Source: JAWWAH01 sp033721415
GTDB taxonomy: Bacteria > Patescibacteriota > Minisyncoccia > Spechtbacterales > 2-12-FULL-38-22
Length of the DNA stretch: 12,166 nucleotides
Assembly (NCBI GenBank): GCA_033721415.1
Contig: JAWWAH010000032.1
Location: 1-12,166, forward strand
Direction: 5' to 3'
The notes under the pieces are model-generated. The model had not been told where the DNA came from. It saw only the letters and a list, made by a program, of their open reading frames with translations, and searched no databases. A program made the translations under genes and the position numbers. How positions within the stretch are numbered: position 1 is the stretch's first letter; each line of letters begins with the position of its first letter. Shown here piece by piece: positions 1 to 6,795 of the stretch.

Positions 1-1280
1 ACTGTATCTTTCCTTGCTCCAGGACGAGCAGCTGATATAGCATCCGCTGCTTGTACTATTCTAGCCTCCAAAGATTCATAAGGGTATTCTTCGTGGTGAG
101 ACTTCATTGCATCTATAACAGCTTGAGATACACCATATTTTTCAAGAATTTTCATTCCTATCTCAACGTGAGTTCCCTCAACTTCGTGGTCAACTGCTTT
201 TCCAATATCATGCAAAAGACCACCCTTCTTAGCAACCGATACATCAGCTCCAACTTCAGCAGCCAGGGCGCCGGCGACATGGCAAACTTCAAGTGAGTGC
301 ATTAAAACATTTTGACCAAAGCTTGTACGGAAACGTAATCTTCCCAATAACCAAATTAGCTTTGGATCAAAGCCAACAATGCCCGCATCATATACTGCAG
401 CTTCTCCTGCTTCTTTTATTTTTTCATTTATCTCTTCCTTAGCCTTTAGCACAGCATCTTCTATTCTTGCAGGCTGTATCCTGCCATCTGATATAAGTTT
501 TTCTAAAGCAATTTTAGCAATATGTCTTCGCACTGCATCAAATCCTGAAATTACAATTGTTTCAGGAGTGTCATCTACAATTAGCTCAACACCGGTTAAG
601 CGCTCAAGGGTACGGATATTTCTTCCTTCTTTGCCTATTATGCGCCCCTTTATATCATCATTGGGGAGATCAACTGTCGATGTGGTAACATCCTGTGTCT
701 GGCTTGAAGCATAGCGCTGCAAAGCAGAGACAATGATTGTTTTTGCTTTTTTATCAAGCTCATCTTGCCCATACTTCTCTAGCTTCATTATCTTATCGTA
801 TAGTTCTTGTTCATATTCTTTTTCAAGTCCTTCTAAAAGCTGTTTCTTGGCAGATTCCTTGGACAAACCAGAAACCTTCTCCAGCGCTTGGAGTTTCTTT
901 TGAGCAAGCTCATCAATTTTTTGTCTAGTCGCCTTTATCTCGTCTATACGACGACTTAGGTCTTTGTTCTTTTTCCTTAATCGAGAATCTTTTTTATCTA
1001 AATCCTCTTCTTTGGTTAGTAAGCGTTTTTCTAGTTGTATAAGGTAAGAATTTTTTTCTTTTTCCTCTTTTTTGGCTTCTTCTAGAATCTTATCTGCAGA
1101 TTCTTTCGCCTTTTCTACTATCTTATTGGCATCTTGCTTAGCATCTGAAATTATCTTGTTTAATTTCGCTTCTGCTGTCCCTTCTTGTTTTTTTGCCAGT
1201 ATTTGACGAATAAGATAGCCCAATGCTACACCCATAGCAACCAAAATAACGCCCATAACGGTCGTTGGTGCTTCTAACAT
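1..1280 (-). CDS. rny: Ribonuclease Y, 3' end cut by window edge
   Basis: Membrane-anchored endoribonuclease that starts mRNA decay. I translated the minus frame from ATG 1280-1278: 426 codons are present and open to the window edge, with no stop in view. Residues 1-24 form one hydrophobic N-terminal anchor (reads MLEAPTTVMGVILVAMGVAL). About residues 30-190 are a long Lys/Glu-rich coiled coil. The KH domain has GRIIGKEGRN at about 212-221. The HD phosphohydrolase domain has a His at about 328 (MHSLEV) and the His-Asp pair at about 357-358 (LLHDIGK). The visible part ends at ISAARPGARKDT, a conserved stretch after the HD core. The family is usually 510-520 residues, so roughly 85-95 are missing. 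There is no Shine-Dalgarno; the leader before the ATG is A-rich. It is transcribed divergently from gpmI. The family assignment is very secure. Confidence 0.96.
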   Translation of the reverse strand, partial: MLEAPTTVMGVILVAMGVALGYLIRQILAKKQEGTAEAKLNKIISDAKQDANKIVEKAKESADKILEEAKKEEKEKNSYLIQLEKRLLTKEEDLDKKDSRLRKKNKDLSRRIDEIKATRQKIDELAQKKLQALEKVSGLSKESAKKQLLEGLEKEYEQELYDKIMKLEKYGQDELDKKAKTIIVSALQRYASSQTQDVTTSTVDLPNDDIKGRIIGKEGRNIRTLERLTGVELIVDDTPETIVISGFDAVRRHIAKIALEKLISDGRIQPARIEDAVLKAKEEINEKIKEAGEAAVYDAGIVGFDPKLIWLLGRLRFRTSFGQNVLMHSLEVCHVAGALAAEVGADVSVAKKGGLLHDIGKAVDHEVEGTHVEIGMKILEKYGVSQAVIDAMKSHHEEYPYESLEARIVQAADAISAARPGARKDT

Positions 1281-1337
1281 GTTTTTTTGTTGAATTATTT
1301 ATAATGTAGATCACGGTAATTGCTGACTTAATCGGCC

Positions 1338-1343
1338 ATTATA
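1338..1343 (-). promoter_or_regulatory. Possible -10 element for rny
   Basis: A perfect TATAAT on the minus strand lies 57 nt upstream of the rny ATG, which would give a leader of about 50 nt. At the usual 17-18 nt spacing the -35 is poor (TGAATG/GTGAAT). In AT-rich DNA such hexamers arise by chance, so this is a weak call. The rest of the 156-nt divergent spacer (1281-1436) shows no strong hairpin. Confidence 0.3.
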
Positions 1344-1424
1344 GACCTCTAGTTTGTCATCATTCACTGTTAAGTTCGTGATAACTAAAGAATACCAAAA
1401 AAGATACAGTGTGTAAAGATGTGA

Positions 1425-1430
1425 TATTAT
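1425..1430 (+). promoter_or_regulatory. Possible -10 element placing gpmI start at the TSS
   Basis: TATTAT ends 6 nt before the gpmI ATG at 1437. If used, transcription would begin at or next to the A of the ATG, giving a leaderless mRNA. This agrees with the absence of any Shine-Dalgarno before the gene. No good -35 is present at 17 nt. An alternative TTGTCA at 1354-1359 has only weak -10 partners (GATAAC at 1380-1385, spacer 20). Confidence 0.28.
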
Positions 1431-1436
1431 ATAAGT

Positions 1437-2996
1437 ATGAGCAATAAGAATAACAAAAAACTAATTTTGGTCGTTCTTGATGGTTGGGGTGTAGCCCGAC
1501 CACAACATGGAAATGCTATCGGGAAAGCTAAAACTCCCACAATGGATATGATAGAGCGCTCTTACTATGCGCTAACTCTTCAGGCATCCGGCATAGGAGT
1601 TGGGCTACCTTGGGGCAGAGAAGGAAATAGCGAAGTTGGCCATATGAATCTGGGAGCAGGAAGAATAGTATACCAATATCTACCACGAATAGTTGAAGCT
1701 ATTAGAGATGGCTCCTTCTTTCAAAATGAAGCACTAAAAGGTGCAATGAATTTTGTAAAAAATAACAACTCCACCCTGCACATAATGGGCCTCCTTTCTT
1801 CGGGAAATGTTCACAGCTATATAGATCACCTTTACGCCCTACTAGATATGGCAAATAAAAATGGGATACAAAAAGTAGTCTTACATCCATTTACTGATGG
1901 TAAGGATAGCCCGCCCCACGAAGCAACAACATTTCTAAAAAATCTTCGAGATAGAATGAAGAAACAAGGAACTGGAGAAATAGGCACTATTGTAGGCCGT
2001 GCATATGCAATGGATAGAAATAACCATTGGGATCTAACCCAAAAAACATATGAATTATTGACTCAGGGCAAGGGCCAGAAAACAGAAGACCCTATATCTT
2101 ATCTTGAAAATTCATACGAAAAAGGCTTAACTGATTTCGATATAGAGCCAGGGGTTGTGTACAAAAATGAAAAGCCTATTGGGTTAATAGAGGAAGGTGA
2201 TGCTGTAATATTTTTTAACTTTAGGGAGGATAGTGCACGCCAAATAACAAAATCATTTGTGTTAAGCGATCAAGAATTTTCAGAATTTCCTAGAAAAAAA
2301 ATACCTAACATTTTTTTTGTAGGAATGACCGAGTACCAAGAAGATCTTCCTATAGAGGTTGCATTTCCTCCTCCGAAGATAGATATGCCCCTTGCAGAGG
2401 TTATTTCAAATGCAGGCTTAAAGCAGTTACATATTGCTGAAACCGAAAAATACGCGCATGTTACATATTTCTTCAATGGACAAAAAGAGTCTCCTTTAAA
2501 AAACGAAGATAGAATACTTGTTCCATCTATGGGAACCCCTCACTACGACGACTTACCAGAAATGCAAGCCTACAATATAACTCAACAAATAATGAAGTAT
2601 ATACGAGAATATGACTTCTTTCTTATCAATTATGCTAATGCAGATATGCTTGGGCACACAGGAAATTGGGATGCTGCATTAAAAGGAATAGAAGCAGTAG
2701 ATGCAAATATATCTTCCTTAGTTAAAGCGGTCGAGCAACTAGACATGACAATGGTTATCACCGCAGATCATGGTAATGCTGAGGCAATGATTAATTCACG
2801 TACGGGCGCTATAATAACGCAACACAGTATTAATCCAGTACCATTCTTTATCATAGGAAATGAATTCAAAACAAGAAACTATGATCATCTTTACAATGGA
2901 AAACCACAAGGAGTACTTGGAGATGTTGCCCCAACTGTTTTAAAAATTATGGGCATAGATATACCTCCTGAGATGACAGGCAAACCATTAATATAA
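1437..2996 (+). CDS. gpmI: 2,3-bisphosphoglycerate-independent phosphoglycerate mutase
   Basis: Interconverts 3- and 2-phosphoglycerate in lower glycolysis using two Mn ions and a phosphoserine intermediate; cytoplasmic. The protein is 519 residues, matching the usual 510-520. It belongs to the alkaline phosphatase superfamily. The N-terminal metal site has VLDGWG with Asp15. The catalytic serine is Ser65 in GREGNSEVGHMNLGAGR. The inserted transferase domain carries SSGNVHSYIDH (His126), HPFTDGKDSPP (Asp154) and GRAYAMDRNNHWD (Asp193, Arg194). The C-terminal metal ligands are in NADMLGHTGNWDA and TADHGNAEAM, followed by a His in the TQHSINPVPF stretch. All key residues are intact, so it should be active. 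The ATG start matches the family N-terminus. There is no Shine-Dalgarno upstream. It is the only plus-strand gene, convergent with clpP across a shared terminator. Confidence 0.97.
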   Translation: MSNKNNKKLILVVLDGWGVARPQHGNAIGKAKTPTMDMIERSYYALTLQASGIGVGLPWGREGNSEVGHMNLGAGRIVYQYLPRIVEAIRDGSFFQNEALKGAMNFVKNNNSTLHIMGLLSSGNVHSYIDHLYALLDMANKNGIQKVVLHPFTDGKDSPPHEATTFLKNLRDRMKKQGTGEIGTIVGRAYAMDRNNHWDLTQKTYELLTQGKGQKTEDPISYLENSYEKGLTDFDIEPGVVYKNEKPIGLIEEGDAVIFFNFREDSARQITKSFVLSDQEFSEFPRKKIPNIFFVGMTEYQEDLPIEVAFPPPKIDMPLAEVISNAGLKQLHIAETEKYAHVTYFFNGQKESPLKNEDRILVPSMGTPHYDDLPEMQAYNITQQIMKYIREYDFFLINYANADMLGHTGNWDAALKGIEAVDANISSLVKAVEQLDMTMVITADHGNAEAMINSRTGAIITQHSINPVPFFIIGNEFKTRNYDHLYNGKPQGVLGDVAPTVLKIMGIDIPPEMTGKPLI

Positions 2997-3019
2997 AATA
3001 GACACTACTTACCATAACC

Positions 3020-3051
3020 AAAAAAGCGGTAGGCAATGCCTACCGCTTTTT
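3020..3051. terminator. Bidirectional intrinsic terminator between gpmI and clpP
   Basis: Positions 3021-3051 form a perfect 31-nt palindrome around A3036: AAAAAGCGGTAGGCA, A, and the exact reverse complement. It folds as a 9-bp stem GCGGTAGGC/GCCTACCGC with an AAT loop. A flanking A5 and T5 give a T-tract on either strand. It lies 24 nt after the gpmI stop and 20 nt beyond the clpP stop, so it can end both convergent transcripts. Confidence 0.9.
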
Positions 3052-3070
3052 AAAATGTATATTTATTATC

Positions 3071-3658
3071 TTATTTCTTTTTTGCCTTGATGATGTTATC
3101 TATCACTCCATATTTTTTTGCCTCCTCTGCAGTTAACCAAAAATCTCTATCTGTGTCGTTCTCTACTGTTTCTATTTTTTTCCCAGTATGTTCTGATAGT
3201 ATTTTATTCAAACGTTGCTTTGTGTTCATGATGTGACGAGCTGATATTTCTATCTCTGAAGCCTGGCCTTGTGCACCACCCATAACTTGATGCAACAAAA
3301 CTTCTGAATTAGGTAACGCACTTCTTTTCTTGCTTGCTCCACCTGCCAGAAGCACAGCTCCCATAGAAGCTGCTATTCCCACACATATTGTAGCTACATC
3401 ATTTTTAATATGCTGCATAGTGTCATAAATGGCTAAACCAGCGGTAACGCTTCCCCCGGGACTATTAATATAAAGTTGAATATCCTTTTCTGGATCCTGA
3501 CTCTCCAAGAATAAAAGTTGTGCAATCACGGTATTGGCCATTGAATCAACTATAGGCCCACCCAAAAATATTATATTCTCTTTAAGTAAGCGTGAGTATA
3601 TATCGTAAGCCCTCTCTCCCCTATTTGATTTTTCTATAACTGTTGGAATTAAGTTCAT
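3071..3658 (-). CDS. clpP: ATP-dependent Clp protease proteolytic subunit
   Basis: Serine peptidase that forms the two-ring proteolytic chamber used with Clp ATPases. The catalytic triad is intact: Ser in GIAASMGA (residue 114 counted from the TTG at 3706, 98 from the ATG), His in LLHQVMGG (139/123) and the second Asp of [13 protein letters not shown] (188/172). The handle helix and the [10 protein letters not shown] oxyanion strand are present. The His is followed by Val where many ClpPs have Pro (HQP). Start choice: the frame opens at TTG 3706 (211 residues), but ATG 3658 gives [25 protein letters not shown], with the conserved axial-loop N-terminus, at 195 residues. I prefer the ATG; the 16 extra residues could be a propeptide like that of E. 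coli. Neither start has a Shine-Dalgarno. It lies 99 nt (from the TTG) after tig. No Clp ATPase is in view. Confidence 0.95.
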   Translation of the reverse strand: MNLIPTVIEKSNRGERAYDIYSRLLKENIIFLGGPIVDSMANTVIAQLLFLESQDPEKDIQLYINSPGGSVTAGLAIYDTMQHIKNDVATICVGIAASMGAVLLAGGASKKRSALPNSEVLLHQVMGGAQGQASEIEISARHIMNTKQRLNKILSEHTGKKIETVENDTDRDFWLTAEEAKKYGVIDNIIKAKKK

Positions 3659-3728
3659 CCCGTTTAGTGGCAGGTCGCGGTCAACATTTCGTTTCCCGTC
3701 TGCCAATTTACTACTTATGTTTTATGTT

Positions 3729-3780
3729 TGAATGCCCGTTTTATTATATATGCCGTGACCGCGGCTACTAACGGGATTCA
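3729..3780 (-). promoter_or_regulatory. Inverted repeat with embedded -10 between tig and clpP
   Basis: TGAATGCCCGTT (3729-3740) faces AACGGGATTCA (3770-3780), pairing over 11 bp with one bulged G. Inside is a second small stem GCCG/CGGC (3752-3755, 3762-3765). On the minus strand a TATAAT sits at 3743-3748 inside the repeat, with a poor -35 (TTAGTA, 3766-3771). Another TATAAT is at 3785-3790. No T-tract follows, so it is not an intrinsic terminator. It could be an operator around a clpP promoter or a structured leader. The repeat is seen directly; its function is inferred. Confidence 0.45.
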
Positions 3781-3805
3781 TAAGATTATAATGATACGAC
3801 CATGA

Positions 3806-4885
3806 CTATGAATCTTTTTTATCATCGCCATCGCCATCTTTATTACTATTATTGCCTTCGAGCAATTCAAAAACCTTTTCGTTTCTCATTATACCATGTA
3901 TGTATGACCTAAGACGCTTAGGATCTATTGCTTTTGCTGCCTCTTCTGGACTACCAAACCTTAACAGATATTTATTTGCCTCTTCCTCAATCTCTTTATC
4001 CGACGGAGAAACATTTTCTTTGTCGCCAATAGCTCTTAATAATATGCCTGCAGAAACTCTCTCTTTTGCTTTATCTTTCCACTCTTCTCGAATACTTTTT
4101 AGATCCTTCTTAACATTTTTCAAGTATTGATCAATCGTCATATTCATCTGTTCTATTTGTTGTCGTAACTCTTGCTCCATTTTATTTAACTCTTCTTCCA
4201 TAAGAGATTCTGCAATAGGCAGTTTTACTTTCTCTCTTATCTTTTCTAGGGTCAACAATCGCAATCTTTGTTTTTCTTGTTCTTCTTTTTCTTTTTCAAG
4301 GCCTTCTTTTATGCTTTTCTTTAGTGCGTCTAAATTATCAAATCCTCCTATATTTTTTGCAAATTCATCGTTTATCTCTGGTAAGCTCTTTTCAGCATCT
4401 TTTTCTTCACCAGAACCCGTGGCTCTAGACCTTTGAAGCCACTTTAGAGCATCTTCGACCTCTTTGTCCTCCACAATAATATCTCGTTTTTCTTTCTCGC
4501 GCACTTTTTTCGCTATACTTTTATAGTCCGGAAGTTCGAGATCAGGCATTACAGGTATTTTAGCCTTAAACTCTAACACCTCAAATGGTACTGATTTTGA
4601 AACACTAATTGATGGTCTCCCAATTGCTTCTATATCTTTTTCCTCTACCACCTTCCAATATAAATCCTCTATAGCTTCCGGTAGCGCCTCCTCCCAAACA
4701 GCGTCCTTGCCAAGTTCTTTTTCTACCATAGTTCGAGGTACTTTTCCTTCTCTAAAGCCTTTAACCTTAAGATTTTTTCCCAGGCGTTTTGCTGCCGAAT
4801 CAAGATATTTTTCCATATCTTCTGAATTTAGTGAAATTATAGCCTCCACTTGAGCTTTGTCTAAATTTTTGATTGAAACATCCAT
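3806..4885 (-). CDS. tig: Trigger factor lacking the PPIase domain
   Basis: Ribosome-associated chaperone that binds nascent chains at the exit tunnel. The protein is 359 residues, against about 430-450 in the family. Residues 1-115 are the ribosome-binding domain with the signature VKGFREGKVP at 41-50. In ordinary trigger factors an FKBP-type PPIase domain follows the segment ending ...RSRAT. Here ALKWLQRSRAT (146-156) joins, through about ten residues (GSGEEKDAEK), directly to SLPEINDEFAKNIG (167-180), the start of the C-terminal substrate cradle. The cradle continues as Glu/Lys-rich helices to about 345. The tail is DGDGDDKKDS. The PPIase domain is thus absent as a clean excision, and the frame is intact, so this is not a broken gene. 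Its ATG is 5 nt after the stop of the upstream pyrophosphatase-like gene, implying co-transcription and probably translational coupling. Confidence 0.93.
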   Translation of the reverse strand: MDVSIKNLDKAQVEAIISLNSEDMEKYLDSAAKRLGKNLKVKGFREGKVPRTMVEKELGKDAVWEEALPEAIEDLYWKVVEEKDIEAIGRPSISVSKSVPFEVLEFKAKIPVMPDLELPDYKSIAKKVREKEKRDIIVEDKEVEDALKWLQRSRATGSGEEKDAEKSLPEINDEFAKNIGGFDNLDALKKSIKEGLEKEKEEQEKQRLRLLTLEKIREKVKLPIAESLMEEELNKMEQELRQQIEQMNMTIDQYLKNVKKDLKSIREEWKDKAKERVSAGILLRAIGDKENVSPSDKEIEEEANKYLLRFGSPEEAAKAIDPKRLRSYIHGIMRNEKVFELLEGNNSNKDGDGDDKKDS

Positions 4886-4890
4886 AGTGC

Positions 4891-6765
4891 TTAAATAAAT
4901 AAAATTATTAATAATAAAGAAAATACTGCTGTTGCTTTTAATGCAGAGCCTATCATCATAGGCACTGTGTCACCATACTGATTAATCCCATAGCTGTCAA
5001 TGGTTGAACCTTCTTCTTTGTTTATATGTCCGCCCTGATGCTGGAGAAGAGCTGTAAATCCCCAAAATCCAGCAAGTAAAAGCTCCCCCCCCAAGAAGCC
5101 AGCAAAGCCCTCTCCTCTTAAAATTGATGCTGCTACAAGCGGAAAGACAAACATCAAAAACACTGGGAGCATAATAGCTCTGGTAATATACGAGGTTATC
5201 CTTCTTGTTACTGCAACATAATGAGATTTTTCAATTCTTTTTCTTTCTTTGTTACTCTTGCGAGAATTCTCCCTTAGGATAGAATACATTCTTTTTCTAG
5301 CATAAAACATGCCCGTTATGGTTCCATATAAACCAATCCCTCCCAAAAATAAGCCTACGAAAATTATCGGGCTATCCAATAAAAGCTCTATCTCTGGGAA
5401 GTTAACAGCGAATGATCTTTGATATAAGTAAAAATAAATCAAACCCGTAAACAAGGCACCCACAAAAAAGTAAGTTGCGGCACCATCTCGCATAAACGCA
5501 CTTATATTATTAAGCTTCTGTATTATTCTTTTTCTTTCTTCAGCCAAGTCTGCTATATCTACTATTTTATTTACACTATCTGAGACCGAGCCCAAAATAC
5601 TTAAAGCTACATAGAGTGGAGCAAGAGCTACTATGCTTGAAGCATAAAGACCTACACCGTATAGCCCCGTCAAGAGAAAGCTTGAAAAAAAACCAAACAT
5701 AAAGAAAAAAACAACAAGTGAGTAGCTTAAACCTATATTAAACTTCTTTAAACTGTAGAAATGATGAAAAATAGCTACAAATCCAGCTGATAAAAATCCT
5801 GCTGAAACAGTAAACCAAAGTGCAAAATTATTATATTGAAAACCGCTACTCATAACCCATAAAATAACTGGAAATGCTATTAGCGAAGCTAACACAACCG
5901 AACTCATTACTGTAAACAGAATATTTTTAGAAATATTAACAGTTGCACCTGTTTTAATAAGCTTGCCACTTATGGTTGTAGAAATAAAACCAACACCAAT
6001 CATCATTAGTGGTAAAACAGCAGCATTAGCATTACCAGGAAAGGTAAACGCAGCTACTAATATCGCACCTAAAACACAAAGAAATATGGTTTCAGCTATA
6101 TCTGTTAGAACCCCCATGCCATGCCGTAAATTGTGAGCCACTAAATCCACTATAACTCCAGGGTCTCTTGATGCTCCCTTCTCTTTCGGGTCAGAGGATT
6201 CGCCAAACATATTTCTGTTTTCAAAAATAGCCTTGGCATAAAAATCTACTCCAACCTTAATAAATAAAGCTGCCAAAACCCCTCCTAAAGCCAAGCCTAT
6301 CAACCCCTCTGCTGGCGGGGCGAACGATGAATAGTATGTAAAGACAACAAGCAATACAGCACCGGATATAAAAACTCCCAAAGCATTACCACCCTCAAAT
6401 ACTGAATGGAAAGCATCAATTAATCCCCTTGCAGAACGATCAGCAAGACGTGCATTTAGGCGCATCATAAAAAATAAAACAAAGTGTGCTATTGCAATAG
6501 ACGAAAGAATGCCCAAAAAGAACCCGCCAATCGCTATTTGAGAAAAAGAAAACACTCCTACTAAAAAAACTGCAACCAATATAGCTGCTAAAATTATTGC
6601 AAAATAAATCTTATAAACATGGGCTCCAGCAGCTCTGTATAGCTTATTTGCAAGAGCATTTATTCTTATGTTTTCAGCTTGTGCGCTAAGATTTCTTTGA
6701 ACGTAATACACGCCAAATATAACCGCGCCTAAAGCTACAAACATTGGAATTAAAGAAAGTGTCAT
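4891..6765 (-). CDS. Degenerate membrane pyrophosphatase (HppA-family) homologue, probably not a PPase
   Basis: 624 residues with about 14-16 membrane helices; the family is usually 660-770. Homology to ion-pumping membrane pyrophosphatases is visible throughout. An amphipathic stretch at 31-55 matches the family's EIxxAIxEGAxAYLxRQY region; other matches are MRLNARLADRSARGL (101-115), DPGVIVDLV (201-209), LYGVGLYASSIVALAPLYVA (368-387) and YGDTV (597-601). The catalytic signatures are altered. The family DNVGDNVGD is DLVAHNLRH (207-215). The GGxYTKAADVGADLV block keeps only the second Asp (174). NAGGAWDNAKK is HQGGHINKEEG (576-586). GDTVGDPFKDTSGP keeps only its first Asp (599). Asp396, Asp222 and Glu225 persist. 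The frame is open and starts 30 nt after nusA, so it is maintained rather than decaying. PPi hydrolysis is unlikely; the role is unknown. Databases may label it a sodium-translocating pyrophosphatase. Confidence 0.85.
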   Translation of the reverse strand: MTLSLIPMFVALGAVIFGVYYVQRNLSAQAENIRINALANKLYRAAGAHVYKIYFAIILAAILVAVFLVGVFSFSQIAIGGFFLGILSSIAIAHFVLFFMMRLNARLADRSARGLIDAFHSVFEGGNALGVFISGAVLLVVFTYYSSFAPPAEGLIGLALGGVLAALFIKVGVDFYAKAIFENRNMFGESSDPKEKGASRDPGVIVDLVAHNLRHGMGVLTDIAETIFLCVLGAILVAAFTFPGNANAAVLPLMMIGVGFISTTISGKLIKTGATVNISKNILFTVMSSVVLASLIAFPVILWVMSSGFQYNNFALWFTVSAGFLSAGFVAIFHHFYSLKKFNIGLSYSLVVFFFMFGFFSSFLLTGLYGVGLYASSIVALAPLYVALSILGSVSDSVNKIVDIADLAEERKRIIQKLNNISAFMRDGAATYFFVGALFTGLIYFYLYQRSFAVNFPEIELLLDSPIIFVGLFLGGIGLYGTITGMFYARKRMYSILRENSRKSNKERKRIEKSHYVAVTRRITSYITRAIMLPVFLMFVFPLVAASILRGEGFAGFLGGELLLAGFWGFTALLQHQGGHINKEEGSTIDSYGINQYGDTVPMMIGSALKATAVFSLLLIILFI

Positions 6766-6795
6766 ATGGTATTAGTAATATTGAGGATATTATTC

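Noticed and set aside
51..928. Plus-strand small frames opposite rny
   Set aside because: They are antisense to the clearly conserved KH and HD domains of ribonuclease Y.
3659..3706. TTG start of clpP at 3706
   Set aside because: Not excluded, but the ATG at 3658 gives the typical ClpP N-terminus; the extra 16 residues might be a propeptide.
3707..3805. A tRNA or CIRCE/CtsR operator in the tig-clpP gap
   Set aside because: No cloverleaf or CCA end, and no TTAGCACTC or GGTCAAA-type repeats; only the unrelated inverted repeat is present.
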